This document shows, piece after piece, positions 47,801-59,109 of a DNA stretch of 64,000 bases. The stretch is from Tubiluchus corallicola (Eukaryota; Priapulida; Priapulimorpha; Priapulimorphida; Tubiluchidae). The notes beneath the pieces were generated by a model. It worked only from the letters and a program-made list of their open reading frames with translations, made no database searches and had not been told where the DNA came from. Within the stretch, counting starts at the first letter, position 1. Every line of letters begins with the position of its first letter. The position numbers and the translations under genes were made by a program. The stretch lies in NCBI GenBank assembly GCA_030141605.1, contig JAQGDQ010000070.1:556001-620000 (forward strand). The letters run 5' to 3'.

Positions 47801-50800
47801 CGTGATTGGTGCTCATTCATTTAAAGTGTCTGAAGTGCTAAAAGAAGGCACAGTTTGGCATCGTGCCAATTGTGCGAAGCCCTGTTTCTGTCAATGAAAT
47901 AATTTGTGTTTTTTTCTCTTGTGAAATATCAATTATTTTTCCAGAAAGGTGCTAGATATCTACATCATTATGAGTATTCAAAAAAGAACTCCTTTTCCTG
48001 GACATTCTTGACTTCAAATTCAGCAAAATGTGAAAAAAGGGACTTATTTTGGACCTTTCCGTTTGGACTACCCACAGTTATTATGATTCCATGGTTTTTA
48101 TTTGTGTTAAACATTTTGTGTGTGATGTGCAAGAGGGTGGGTGATTTAAAATATCGCAGAGGAACTACATACCTTGTGAATGATGCAGTTCTTGGTGGGA
48201 AACGAGCTACCTACGTGAGCTGATTGGTCATCATGCCCATGAAAGGATTGTTCTTGCTTAGTGCATTGCATTGGACTTTAGCTCCTTTGCTCATATACTT
48301 TAAAATCACCTGTGAGAAAACGTCCTTTAATTTGATATAAAATTGCGAGCTTTGCTGCCTCTTGCCAAAGCTTATTTTTGCTTAAATCCCAGTGAAGTTT
48401 AGAAGCTTTTCTAATGCTATGACCCTTTTCAAGTAAAAGACTATAAAAAATTTTGGTGGCGCTATTGCCCTTTAGTAGCTGTGTACATCTTATAACACAC
48501 ACAGAAGGCATAAGTCAATCACTCTCTGGACTGACAATCAAACAATAAAAAAATTAGAACTGATTTTACCTTTGACCAGTAAGGTGATTCTTGGCAGACG
48601 TACGTGAGTTTTGTTTTGTCGTAATCTAATAACAGGTAACAAGTGTTAATTCAGGGAGACTCTGCTGAAGTTTTTGGAGAGCAGAAGTTTTTCAACTGTG
48701 TGTATCGCTGGAACAAGACTGTCTGGGGGTTTATACTTTTTTCTAATATAGGATTTGTTGCTAGAATCTAATGGTACCATTTAATATACTATCTTCTCTA
48801 GCTAATTATACATATTAGGGGTACAGTTCTGATAATCACTGTGTTGTCTGCTAACACTATACAAATACTGCTCTAGAAACCAGATAAGCTTCTATGTAAT
48901 CGCGACTGCTATGCAGTTACTTAAATTTGATAAGATGGAATTTATTTTCTGCTTTTAAGAAATGTGGACTTTTATCTGTATAATGTCAGAATAATGTCCG
49001 CAATTATTGAATTGTCGAGTCTAAACTTGACTGGAAGGGAAGAAATGTAAATAACTCAAGGCTGAGACTGGATTTGAACCAGTGACCTTTGAATTACAAG
49101 TCTGATACCATGATGACACAGCCCCTTTTGATTATAGCAGGTCTTAATTCGAACTCAATAGCTCACTGACGAATACAGCATTTTCAGGTGTTAATTTACT
49201 TACGCCATTGAGTACTTTGATTTTAGCTGCAGAATGTCAAACTGTCCTAAAAAAATCAAGGGGCTGTGTGGCATAGTTGTTGTGACATTGTACCTGTATT
49301 CTAAATGCCGCTGGTTCAAATCCATGTGCTGTCCCGACTTCACATTTCATTTCTTCCAGCGATATTTGGCTTCAGCAGTTGCGGGTTCATTTTATCAATA
49401 ACTAAAATTGAGATTATGAATAATTTTTACAAGATTGTCAAGCTAGGGTGCTAACACACTATTAACTCTTCTTCCCTGAATTTTTTTGACAATTTCATTT
49501 CACAGCTGTCAGCTAAATGCAATTGGATGTGTGTTAGTCCTGTTTAGATCTTCTGGTATAAGCTTTCAAAAAACTATTTAAATCACTAGCAGTCAAAATG
49601 TCACTCCACTTATTTTGTATTAATTTAATAGATACATTAATGCTCAAGTTTAAATGTAACCCTTGAACACTTGGCTGTTTCAGGCGCGGCTTTTCCAGGG
49701 ATTTTGACCGATCTCGAAGAGGGCGTGGCAGCGGTGACTTTGGTCCAGTGCGTGAAGGTGTCTATAACACTGTGCTATAATAAAAAAAACTATAGCTTGC
49801 TACGTGCTGAAAACTTTTTTTGATTTTTTTAAATCTTTTTCGTGAATTTGTTTTGCCTTTTTTTCATCATTTTATTGTAATTTACTTCAATATTTAACAT
49901 TACTCGTTGCAGTTCTTTACTCAGAAGACTAATCGTATCAAGATTCCAGCAACTTAAAATTACTTGAAGCTAACAATTCTTATTTTGTACGAATTTGGAA
50001 CTCTTTCGTGTTGTGTTTTTTATTAATTTGATTGTTAACAATGCTATTGTCTTCACTGAACAAAAAACAACTTACAGTATATTAGTGAACGAAAAATTGT
50101 AGTTTGTCACTAGTGAGAAAAAAATGCAACACACCATCAGATTGTAAAGTTTCTTTGATCGTTTTTCCATGATTGTACAACATGTAATCTTATAAAATTA
50201 TTTTCAAAGGTCGAGGCCCACCGCCATTCCGGGACATCCGAAGAGACAGAGGGTATGATATATTAGTAGTTTACTGAACAGCTATTCTGTGTTGCATAAC
50301 TTTTCAGACTCAAGAATATCTAATAAGTTCACACTATAGATTTTAATTCTATGTGCAAATTGTATGTTTGGCGCTTTTGATATCATTCATACTTGTGCAT
50401 TGCATAGTAATGTGCATGCAAAAAGTTACCAATGTTATTTTGTCCATCACTCGGCTAGTTTTGCGCTTAAAAATTTACACAATATTGCAAACAAAACTCA
50501 GACATTAAACATAATTCTTAACAGTTTAAAATTTGTTTACTATGTTCAAAATGACAAGATTTCGTCGGTTTAAATTTCTATTTGTGTATGTTTGTCAAGT
50601 GCGCATATGTTAAGATAGAAAAAGAAGAGAGCATTTGACAGTGCACAGTCCCGCTGGCTTGCAAGTTTGAAAGTTAGCAAAAGGCAAGGTTTTGGTCAAT
50701 TTTTTTGTCCAATCACTAAGAATCTAAGCGACTGAAAAAAGGTTGAACTACAGAACGGGTTATAATGAGCAAATTGTGCATTGCGTAGCGCCTGTACGTG

Positions 50801-53800
50801 GGAATCCTTAACTTACAAACTTAGAATAGAATACAGTGAAACTTTTCCAACAGTTAGGGAACTATTCTCCTCCAGAAGGCGGCTAGCAAATTTACAATTA
50901 ATTGAAACCTTTGAAATAAAAACCATTAATAATTAAATTATATTCATGAAAACTACAGAGATCAACAACCTAGCAAAAAATCTAAAATTCTGACGATGCC
51001 ACTGTGTTGTTGTTCGTTATCGAAATTCCGGGAACTTGAGTTTGCAAAGGGGATTTTGGGTATAACTGAATTAATATGGTTAAAATTAAGATGTTTTTAA
51101 AAATATTCGTAGATATTAATTTTGATTTAGTCCACTGTATTTTAAGACTGTAGGCGTACTTGTGATTCAGTGTGTGACAGCCTGTGTAATGTTTTACCGT
51201 GGAACTAAAATTCTTTGAATCAGTATTCATGCAGTGAAACAGTGTGAAACTGAAACCCGTACAAAATTCAGTGCACTAACTGAAGATCAGAACAGCAAAC
51301 TAGGATAATTCGTTTTTATTTGATTTTCAGAGGTCCACCAATGCGATACGGGGTACGTAGAGACACAATGTTAAATGGGGTAAGTATCATACTACATTTC
51401 TTTTGCATTTTCTACGTTTGCACATTCTTGATACTTAATGTTGCTGAGTGTAACTGAAATTTTGCAGTAGTGAGAATGCAGTCGGTGTGCTCAATCGTTC
51501 TCATATGAATTGCCTGCATTTTTAAGAAGACCCTTAGAGACTTTTCCGTGTTTTTTTTTCTGGTTTACTGTTTGTCATCTTGCACTTCAGATTTCTGCCA
51601 AAAATTAGCCTACTAGTTAAGCAAAAACAGCAGCTACTGTTGGCTGCTCACTTTAGTGAGAGAAGTAATTTAATAACTATGGCGCATCTAATTAATTTGA
51701 TCTTAGATCTGTGCTGCAGCTGATGTTATAGCTGCTTTTTGTGAGGGTGTGTCTGTTTAAAATGTGGCCTAGTCAAGCATGGCTCTGCTTTTCTTATATT
51801 TTGAACACTTTACACATTTTTGCAGTGCGATATTACTTGTTTTTCAAATTTTTTATATTGAAAATCTCAAAAATTCATATTTTTATTAACATTGCTCATT
51901 ATTTATTAACATTTATACCTTTGTCTAAGCGTGCTGAAAATTTTTAAATGCTAGACCGACGTGGGTATAATGCAGACTCGTGAAACTGAAGAAAGTGATT
52001 TGTTCTGATTGGTTTGTCTGTGTTCAATCAATGAGTGAATCATCGATTATTGTGTTTAATTACTGTCAGTTTGATCAAATGACCATAAAACATGAGTGAA
52101 AACAGATGCAACTCAGCTTTCTGAAATTTTGTTTTTCACTGTTAATTTTGACTAATGACGACACTTTCAGTCGTGACCCTATAGGTGCTTGACATTTAAA
52201 AATAATCTATAAATATCACAAAATTCACAAAGGGTAGAAACCCTTTTTAAATTATAAAAATAAACTTGAAAATGACATCATGAATTGCACCTTTCTTCTA
52301 CTCAGCCTGAAGCTTAATAAAATTCACGTGTTTTCATATTTTGTTTAGCTAGCATTCTTGTTGTAGGCAGCATTTAGGGTGTCGTCTGTATATCTGCTTA
52401 CATGTGTTTTTCTTGCAGCCGCGTCGTGGAGGCTTTTCTGGGAGGGGCGCAGGGTACTCTAGTCGCAGCCCAGGACACCCTCCATCGGCGTCTCCATCGG
52501 TATGGGGTTTTTGGGGGGCATGATTTGGATGCTGAGGGGCTGCTTACAATGCACCCCTCTCGGTTGGCCTCCAAATTTTGCGGGCAGTTTCTTACTTTTT
52601 GCATGTTGTAGTTATTAATCTCATTTCTCATTTTAAAAAAACAAATTTATCACTGGTTTATCAGGTTAACATTCCTCTTGCTCTTGCTGTATAATCATAT
52701 TATGGAATAATATGTGCCTGGACTATTATGCTTCAGCAGCTGCATACAAGCTCATCCTTGCTTTACTGTCCTGTTTTTTCAGACTGAAAAATATGTTTGT
52801 ACTGACCCATAAAAACACCAAGTTAAAACAACTTCTCCATCTAAATTGAGCTATTTTCTAGTTTTAAATCATTCATACTGCCTTTTTATTTGTTTGACAA
52901 ACAAGAATTATGTTTTTTATTGCTGCTTGATTTTTTGTGCTTTACCAAGAAAATTTAATTTTTTTTAGCTTATGCTTATTTAGATTTTCTTATTAATTTT
53001 TAACAACGTAATTATATTATTTTGGTATTTTGTTTATTCTAGATGGTTTTGCAGCACATACTGGCACTGAAACTTTGAGTCAGTGACTGTAATTTTACAC
53101 TACTGTAAATTAAACTGTATGGAGTGCTCACAACTGTGGGACAGAATCGCAGTGGAGGGGCATAATTTTTCAGAATTTCTAATATTGTAAAGCTTTCTTA
53201 CATTTTAATTGACTTCGTATTATGCCTTGATACTATAAGTCCGCATTCATTGAGGTTTCAGATCATTGAAAGTTATAATTGAAATTTACTTTATAAACGA
53301 CTTAATTATTCGATATTGAGTCAATTAGCGGATGCGCAGGAGTGCAATTAGGGCAGGAATGTATGCTGCAAAGCTTTGTATGTGCTGCTGCAGCTTAATT
53401 AATGTGAATTTTTGTTTGAAGATTTATTCCTATCTCATTCATTATCATCGTTTTCATATTGCACCTGCATTTTCTCATTTATAATGGGGTTGCATCAACT
53501 TAGGCAGATTCTGTCCTGTGCCATTTCCTTCTTTATCCTCCTGCTCCACAGAAAGCAAAAGGTACTACATTTGCTGCCTGTTGCATGTTTCAGATAAAGT
53601 AACTTTGTAATTTTGATTAGGATGAAGCTCTTGCATTAAATATATTCCTAACAGAGATGTCTCTGAAAATAATGAGTTCTTTTGTAAGCATCAGAGTATT
53701 CACCATCTGGCTTTCCACGGTCTTGGGCTCACTGGTGTTGCAAAATCTCTCCGCATATTTTTTTCAGTTTGACTGTCAAATTTTGCTGTTTTTTCTCAAT

Positions 53801-55921
53801 TTAAGAAATTTGCTGTTTTTTAGAATAGATAGTCTAGACAAGTAGAAGTAAAATAAGTTTATCTTCAAACATCAACACATTAAATTACTTAAACGTAATT
53901 ATAAGTAGGTGTCCATGAACTGTTCGTTCTATTTAGTTTTTGTTTTTTAGCTCAGCTTTTCTCTAACTTAAGCAGAGCTGTTCATTGCATTAATAATATG
54001 TTTTTTAATATTCTTTCTGACATTCGAAAACTCTTTGTGGTCAAATACGGGGGGACCTTCTGTGCTGTAGTTCACTTTTATGTTTTCTGTTTTAAAAGTA
54101 TGCAATTGCAAGGTAACACAGTTGAGTACTATTTAATTTTCTTTTTTCAGTCCTATGCTGATTATATGAAGGAACTGAATTATAGAAACTCAACTTCAGG
54201 TCCCAGCCATCCTAATATGGTATGTACCACTATTTCTATAACTTCGCTACACAATTTTAAAGAGAATATTTTCCCCCGACCAGTTGTAATACTGTAGGTA
54301 CATGCGACATGAAGCATTTAGTATTTAGACTAAATTGCTCGAAATTTATGTACTCTAGCTGTGGTAAAGTTAATTAAAGCAAAATAATTTTACTTTGGTG
54401 GTTGCTTCATTTATCATTTAATATGAATCCTACAATAAATTAAACAGCACAACTTTTAGTTCACAGTGACATGCCTTTTCTTGAAGAACTTTTTAGTAAC
54501 TACAAATCTTTCCATTAAGAATGATATCTGTGTCAGTCATTTATCTATTTGAATACAGCAATGCCTTAAGTATAAAACTACTGTTGACTTCTTCAGACCT
54601 GCCAAGCGTTTGATGTAAAAATGAATGTGAAATATAGAAAACCATTGGGGTTCACCTCGCCTCTGGCATGCTTGTTATTTCTAGTCCAAGAGCAAATGGA
54701 AAATACCAAACTGCTTATTAATTTTTCTAGGGACCGTATGGATACATGGATCCTACGACACCATACGATCGACCATCAAACTTCGGCCGTTCCGGACCGT
54801 CAGGCTTCGAAATGTCGAGACGAGCTGCTTTAGCCGAAAAACGATCTGTAAGTTTGTGCATTTCGTTTAGTAAACGATTTTTGGTAATTAGCTGTCTAAT
54901 AAAAGCGATAGAGGTCAGGCAGTTGGTCTTTCAAAGAAGTACTGAAATTGTTAGTACAGCTTGCTAATCTAGCAATTAATACATTTGCTACATTCAATGA
55001 GAATGGTGTTGATATGATAAGGTGCTTCATGCAGACCGCTTTCTTTTACTGTCTTGTTGATGGAATAGTTAGCCGCAAGTGACTATTTCCTTTTTGTTTC
55101 AATGCCTGTCTGCATGGGATTTTGGATAAGGGCACAAGCGTGCTCTTCTATTTAACAGAGATGCAATGATTAGTTTGTCAAACTTTCTTGGAAGTAGCTC
55201 ACAAGCAACTACACACTGGTCCTGAACAGACTAAAAGTTTTATCTCTGTCAGCATCATCTTGTTTACAAATGATCGTTTTCTGAGTAGCGTTGTACACCA
55301 TCAAGTCTACTTGCACTTTAATTTGTTAATATACATAAAAGCTTGTGAAATTGCTTCTCTAAACAAAATAATGCTGAAAGTTCAGCATGGATAATTGTAT
55401 TAAATCATCTTTTATTAATATAATGTAGACGTTTTCATAAATAGGTCCAGAAACTTCATTCAGCAGTCGCTGACAATACGCAAGTAACAATGAAAATGGA
55501 GAAGGGAAACGGATGAATGTGTTTACATAAATGTATATAATTATAGAGCATCATTATTGGAATGCTAGAAAAGTTAATGCTAAAAAATCATGAAGTATTT
55601 AATTGTATGAATTTGCATAAAAACAAGTACTATACAAACCAGTTTTAATTATCTGTGTTTTGACTAGTTGTTAATTTGATGAGCGGGAGATTATCCCATA
55701 CATTCGTCTTTGGCCTGAAAAGTTGAAAGCGAAGACCATATATTAGTTCTGTGCAAGACATGTCAAAAATTGCAATTTTTCACTAACTTTGGCAAGCTAT
55801 TTTAACAATTCATTTTTTGCAGTATGAAAGATCAGTAGATGACTTTTTACGTCGCACGAAGCAGTCGCACAGTCTACGACGAAGCCCGGATCGTGATCGG
55901 CGTTATCGTGATCGACACTAA
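38362..55921 (+). CDS. YTHDC1: YTHDC1, nuclear m6A reader, 20 coding exons
   Basis: Nuclear YTH protein that binds N6-methyladenosine in RNA and acts in splicing, export and nuclear decay. Exons: 38362-38428, 39043-39147, 39924-40093, 40424-40550, 41161-41334, 41889-41969, 42710-42811, 44449-44565, 45668-45792, 46051-46159, 46403-46520, 46659-46743, 47529-47698, 49684-49757, 50210-50252, 51331-51379, 52419-52499, 54151-54219, 54731-54847, 55823-55921, giving 693 residues (human about 727). Residues 1-314 are Lys/Ser/acidic-rich and disordered. The YTH domain (about 326-480) has [32 protein letters not shown] and SGKFQGFARL. Cage residues by alignment are W359, W410 and L421, matching human W377, W428 and L439. 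The C-terminus is RGG/Arg-rich and ends with [20 protein letters not shown], as in human YTHDC1. The donor of exon 11 (AG|GTCTTT) is weak. Confidence 0.95.
40152..40197. repeat. Perfect 14-bp inverted repeat
   Basis: TTGCAGATATAAAA at 40152-40165 and its exact reverse complement at 40184-40197 with an 18-base spacer, about 60 bases after a YTHDC1 donor. The transcript could form a stable hairpin there. Confidence 0.8.
41594..41615 (+). repeat. (ACT)n microsatellite after AATAAA
   Basis: About seven ACT units follow AATAAA directly, in a YTHDC1 intron. An AATAAA followed by a short tandem tail can mark the 3' end of a truncated non-LTR element, but no coding relic is visible upstream. Confidence 0.5.
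41780..41860 (-). repeat. tRNA-derived SINE, just before YTHDC1 exon 6
   Basis: On the minus strand AGGTGGAAGAGCTACC (A-box region) is followed by GGTTCGATTTCC (B-box, 41800-41811) and then GGGGAGGCATAAATTTTTC. It is antisense to the gene and ends about 30-40 bases before the exon acceptor, so it occupies the branch-point region of that intron. Confidence 0.6.
44819..44886 (+). repeat. (TATG)n microsatellite
   Basis: About sixteen TATG units with slight decay at the right end, in the YTHDC1 intron after exon 8. Confidence 0.95.
45061..45124. repeat. AT-rich imperfect palindrome
   Basis: About 64 bases beginning CATAATTATT and ending AATAATTATG, with arms that pair through most of their length. 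It could form a cruciform in DNA or a hairpin in RNA. It lies in the same YTHDC1 intron as the TATG repeat. Confidence 0.7.
46293..46352 (+). repeat. Long polypyrimidine tract before YTHDC1 exon 11
   Basis: About 60 nearly pure C/T bases rich in TCTCT, CCCTC and CTTTT words, ending 50 bases before the exon 11 acceptor. Such tracts bind PTB- and U2AF-type factors. Confidence 0.8.
49031..49130 (-). repeat. tRNA-derived SINE, copy A
   Basis: Reverse-complemented it begins GGGGCTGTGTCATCATGG and contains the B-box GGTTCAAATCC (49070-49080). It is the same family as copy B at 49253-49365, in opposite orientation, in YTHDC1 intron 13. Confidence 0.75.
49253..49365 (+). repeat. tRNA-derived SINE, copy B
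   Basis: Begins AATCAAGGGGCTGTGTGGCA, has the B-box GGTTCAAATCC (49313-49323) and a tail with CATTTCATTTCTTCC, like copy A. The shared head AATCAA..GGGGCTGTGT marks both as one family. Confidence 0.75.
52419..52499 (+). CDS. YTHDC1: Candidate YTHDC1 cassette exon
   Basis: Part of the YTHDC1 model, listed because it looks optional. It is exactly 27 codons, phase 0 at both ends, with a good acceptor (TCTTGCAG) and donor (GTATGG). It encodes [20 protein letters not shown] and then PPSASPS. Human YTHDC1 runs directly from RRDVFLNG to SYNDYV, the sequences flanking this exon here, so the exon is an insertion relative to human. Confidence 0.7.
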
Positions 55922-57260
55922 AGCTTTCTTCATGACTTCATGGCTAATAATACTGCTTGTGTTTTGTTTTATGTGGTTACACATGATTGTGCTTTTTTAT
56001 TACACCTGTGCTGACATCTAGTATTTATTAGATAGATTTTCATCTAAACTCACTTTACGCTACTACTTGTGCAGCAAGAAACGGCTACATTTAGTGTCTA
56101 ATGAAAGCTATTCATGGAATTTACCGTGAAACTGTACACAGCATAGCTACTGACTACCAGAGAAGCGCTTAAAATCGCTAATGTCAGTTCCAGCCTGGTC
56201 ATATTTTCAATTTCTTTAATCAATTGTAATAATGGTAACAGGCATAGAAAAACCCCTTAATGTGAAATTGTGCAACATTTGCAGTCAATTGAATGACTTG
56301 GTGTTATATAACTAAAACACTAAATTTATCGGAAAAGCTAAAACCTGTTTTTTTTCCTTAATATGAAGAGCAAAGTTTCTTTTCTGTGTAACTTGAAGTG
56401 TCTTTCGCCAGTGTAAATGGCATTACTAATGGTATAGGCCTAAGCATTACAATAATATTAATTTTGCATAACCATTACAGTCAGAAATTGTATGTACTTT
56501 TGTTGTATATATGACTTGTATGTTTGAAAAATGATGTGTGCATTTAAGATATGAACAATTGTTGTTTTAGTATATTTCATTATAATGCACAGTATGGCAG
56601 AGTTTGCTTGTCTTTCTGTTTTTAATCTTCATGCCAGTGAACAATATTAAGTAGCTGTCATGTCATTTCTCTGTTGTTTATTGGACTAGAGCTTTAGTTA
56701 ATTCTGTTATGTTACACTGGTCATATGTTACGGTAATGTAGCAGACAATATTAATTGCCATTGTATTTGCAGCAAAGCAATTTTATTTGCCCTACTGAGA
56801 TACACAGTTTTGTAAAATTGGCCTGACTAATGTCATTGTTTTGTTACTCTGTAGTTGGGATAACAGCTATACATTGCAGATGGAGTGATAAGGATATGAA
56901 TGTTCAATTGCGCATGCATGTGTGCCTGTTCAGTGGCACAAACCCTGAATTATTACTACAGAGTATACTTCTTTTGAATGTTTTCCAATAACACTTATTA
57001 CATAATATGAGCTTGTGTACATTTTAAATTTTCTGTTTGTTGGTGGTAACCATTACATTGTACCATTTGTTAAAACAGCCAAAAGCTCACTGCAGCAAAC
57101 TCATGTGTTTGGAACATCTCCCTCCTTTTGTACTTCAAATGTTTTTGAAAGTTGTTTAAGGTCTTGTAAAAATCTTGCATTTTTTAAATGGATCGTTATT
57201 AAATGATAATTTAAAACGTAACCTAGGTTATTATTATAGAAATAAAAAACTTTATTGAGA
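55922..57260 (+). other. YTHDC1 3' UTR
   Basis: About 1.3 kb of AT-rich non-coding sequence after the TAA. The first canonical AATAAA is at 57241-57246, followed by a T-rich stretch. Confidence 0.65.
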
Positions 57261-58060
57261 TTTTATAAAATTTTTGCTGTTGCTTTTGTCTTTATTGGTG
57301 TTTGGCTTCTAATAGAATTAATACTCATTATCTGAAAAATTGTCACTTTAGCCAGTAGTTGTGACTCTCAAACTTCTGTAAAATCCTATAACCTTGTCAA
57401 TCCTAACTTTTCACGAGAAAAGACCTTTAAATTACATACAGGGTAGTATGGGAAACTATATGTAGTGGAAGTACAAAAGACAAAAAACTTTGTGATGTGT
57501 ATTCCCTAAAAAAAACTATAGGTAATCTTAACTCTATCTAAACTGGATCTTCTAAGTAGAACCTTTCAGACATTGATAATTCTGTATGAAAGGAAATACT
57601 TCTTCCTCAAAACAGTTCTGTTTAAATAAAAAAATTAAAGGATGAATCCTGTACCAATATTTTGAATTTGTGTTTCCACAACATTTGCCACTTTCCTCAT
57701 TTTGCCAAAAGGTACTAATTCATTCACATTCCTTCAAACATACGTGTGGGCAATGATTAATGCTACTTTTGCAGTACATCTTACATATTTTATTGTTTAA
57801 TTTCATCTACGCTGACTAAATTTCCTCTTGCAAGTTTGTAAGCAATTACAAAAAATTTGTGGCAAGTTTTAAAAAGTTTATCTAAGTATATGTATTCCCA
57901 CATAAGTTTGCATAATGTGCAAATTTAAAAAAAAGTAATTTCTCTTAAAACTCTCCCTTAAAACTGATTACTGACACTTAGTTGAGTACAGTCACCTCAA
58001 TATACTTGCTAGTATTTGTTTATGTTATGCAAATATATATATAGGCTGTTATAAGTGGTC
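57261..58060. other. Intergenic, nothing recognised
   Basis: AT-rich spacer between the YTHDC1 poly(A) signal and the repeat near 58130. No gene or repeat identified. Confidence 0.5.
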
Positions 58061-58130
58061 ATTCTAGTCAGTGTAGGTACTAGGTACAGCGTATATAAAC
58101 TGCCAGTTGATGTATGATATAAACTGATTC

Positions 58131-58175
58131 ACGCACTGAAGATGACTGCTGTAACGTAGTCGAAACGTTAGGACT
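58131..58175 (+). ncRNA. Hammerhead-like motif, possible Penelope relic
   Basis: CTGAAGA (58136-58142) is followed after one base by a 6-bp stem (GACTGC/GTAGTC with loop TGTAAC) and then GAAAC (58162-58166). This matches the order CUGANGA - stem II - GAAA of the hammerhead core. GTTA and TAAC downstream could form a short stem III. Similar GAAGA...CGAAACGT sequences are common in Penelope-like retroelements, some of which encode hammerheads. The extra base before stem II and the lack of a clear stem I or cleavage triplet make activity doubtful. Confidence 0.35.
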
Positions 58176-58619
58176 GTTTTCTGAAGCTCTTAACAATGAA
58201 GTTTTTTCTGTATAAGGACAAGTGTTTTTTTTCTATATAAAATGGCTAGGTTTTAAACCATTTGCTGAAGAAGGTGCTACTAATGGCATCGGGATAAACG
58301 TTCCCTGGGTTTAAAGGAAGACAGGATGAGTCTTCATATTTTTAGGTAAACGTGTACATTTTAACACCAATAATAATGGAAAGCGTTCTAATAGTAAAAA
58401 TAGATTAAAATCTTAATTAACGACGGGCGAGCCCATGCAACTATTGATGACACCACAAACGAACATACCTTTCAACAGCAAGAATATTCCACGAGCATGC
58501 TGCGCGTGTTTGTGAAAGAGAAAATTGAAGTACAGTACTTGCTACTATAAGAGATTTAGTGTGGTGTAATAAAATTTGACAAGTTTTAAGATAAAAATTC
58601 AAATTTCAAATTTACCGCT

Positions 58620-59109
58620 GTTCTCACGCATAAGCTGCCGAACGTGTGCAGTATGTCAGAAACGAACACATCTGAACTGAGAAGTACAACATCTGTTTTT
58701 TTTGTGCAATGCGTTTCCGAAATGCAGGCGCTAGTGCCCGTCTAACTAGAGAATTGAGAAAATACATGTACATGTAAGAGCGTAGAAACAGTGGCGCGAA
58801 CGCGAAATTGCGTTTGTGTGGTAATAATTCTTTCTCGTAAGGCATTCCGAAAAAATAGTGCGCCTCCTTTCAATATTTTATAAAGAGTAGATTATTTTGA
58901 CTTACAGTTTAAGATTGGGTCCGGTTTTGCTTGAATGTAGCCCGGCGATGTTGTTACTTCATGTCTCAATCTAACCCTAACCACGAGTGCCTGAGGTGCG
59001 GGATAACTTGTAAAAGCGAAGAGGTTTTGTAGAGGATTATTAATTTCGTAAACTCAAAATTCGTATTCCACTTTCTGCTTATTTACTTCACAATAATAAA
59101 TTCTACGAA
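58620..59109 (+). promoter_or_regulatory. Upstream region of the kinase gene
   Basis: CpG is visibly more frequent here than in the surrounding AT-rich DNA, and the region directly precedes the kinase start codon, so it probably contains the promoter. No TATA box, CRE or E2F site stands out. Confidence 0.35.

Noticed and set aside
48278-48511. 77-residue minus-strand frame in a YTHDC1 intron
   Set aside because: It has a weak feel of a retrotransposon fragment but no motif I can name.
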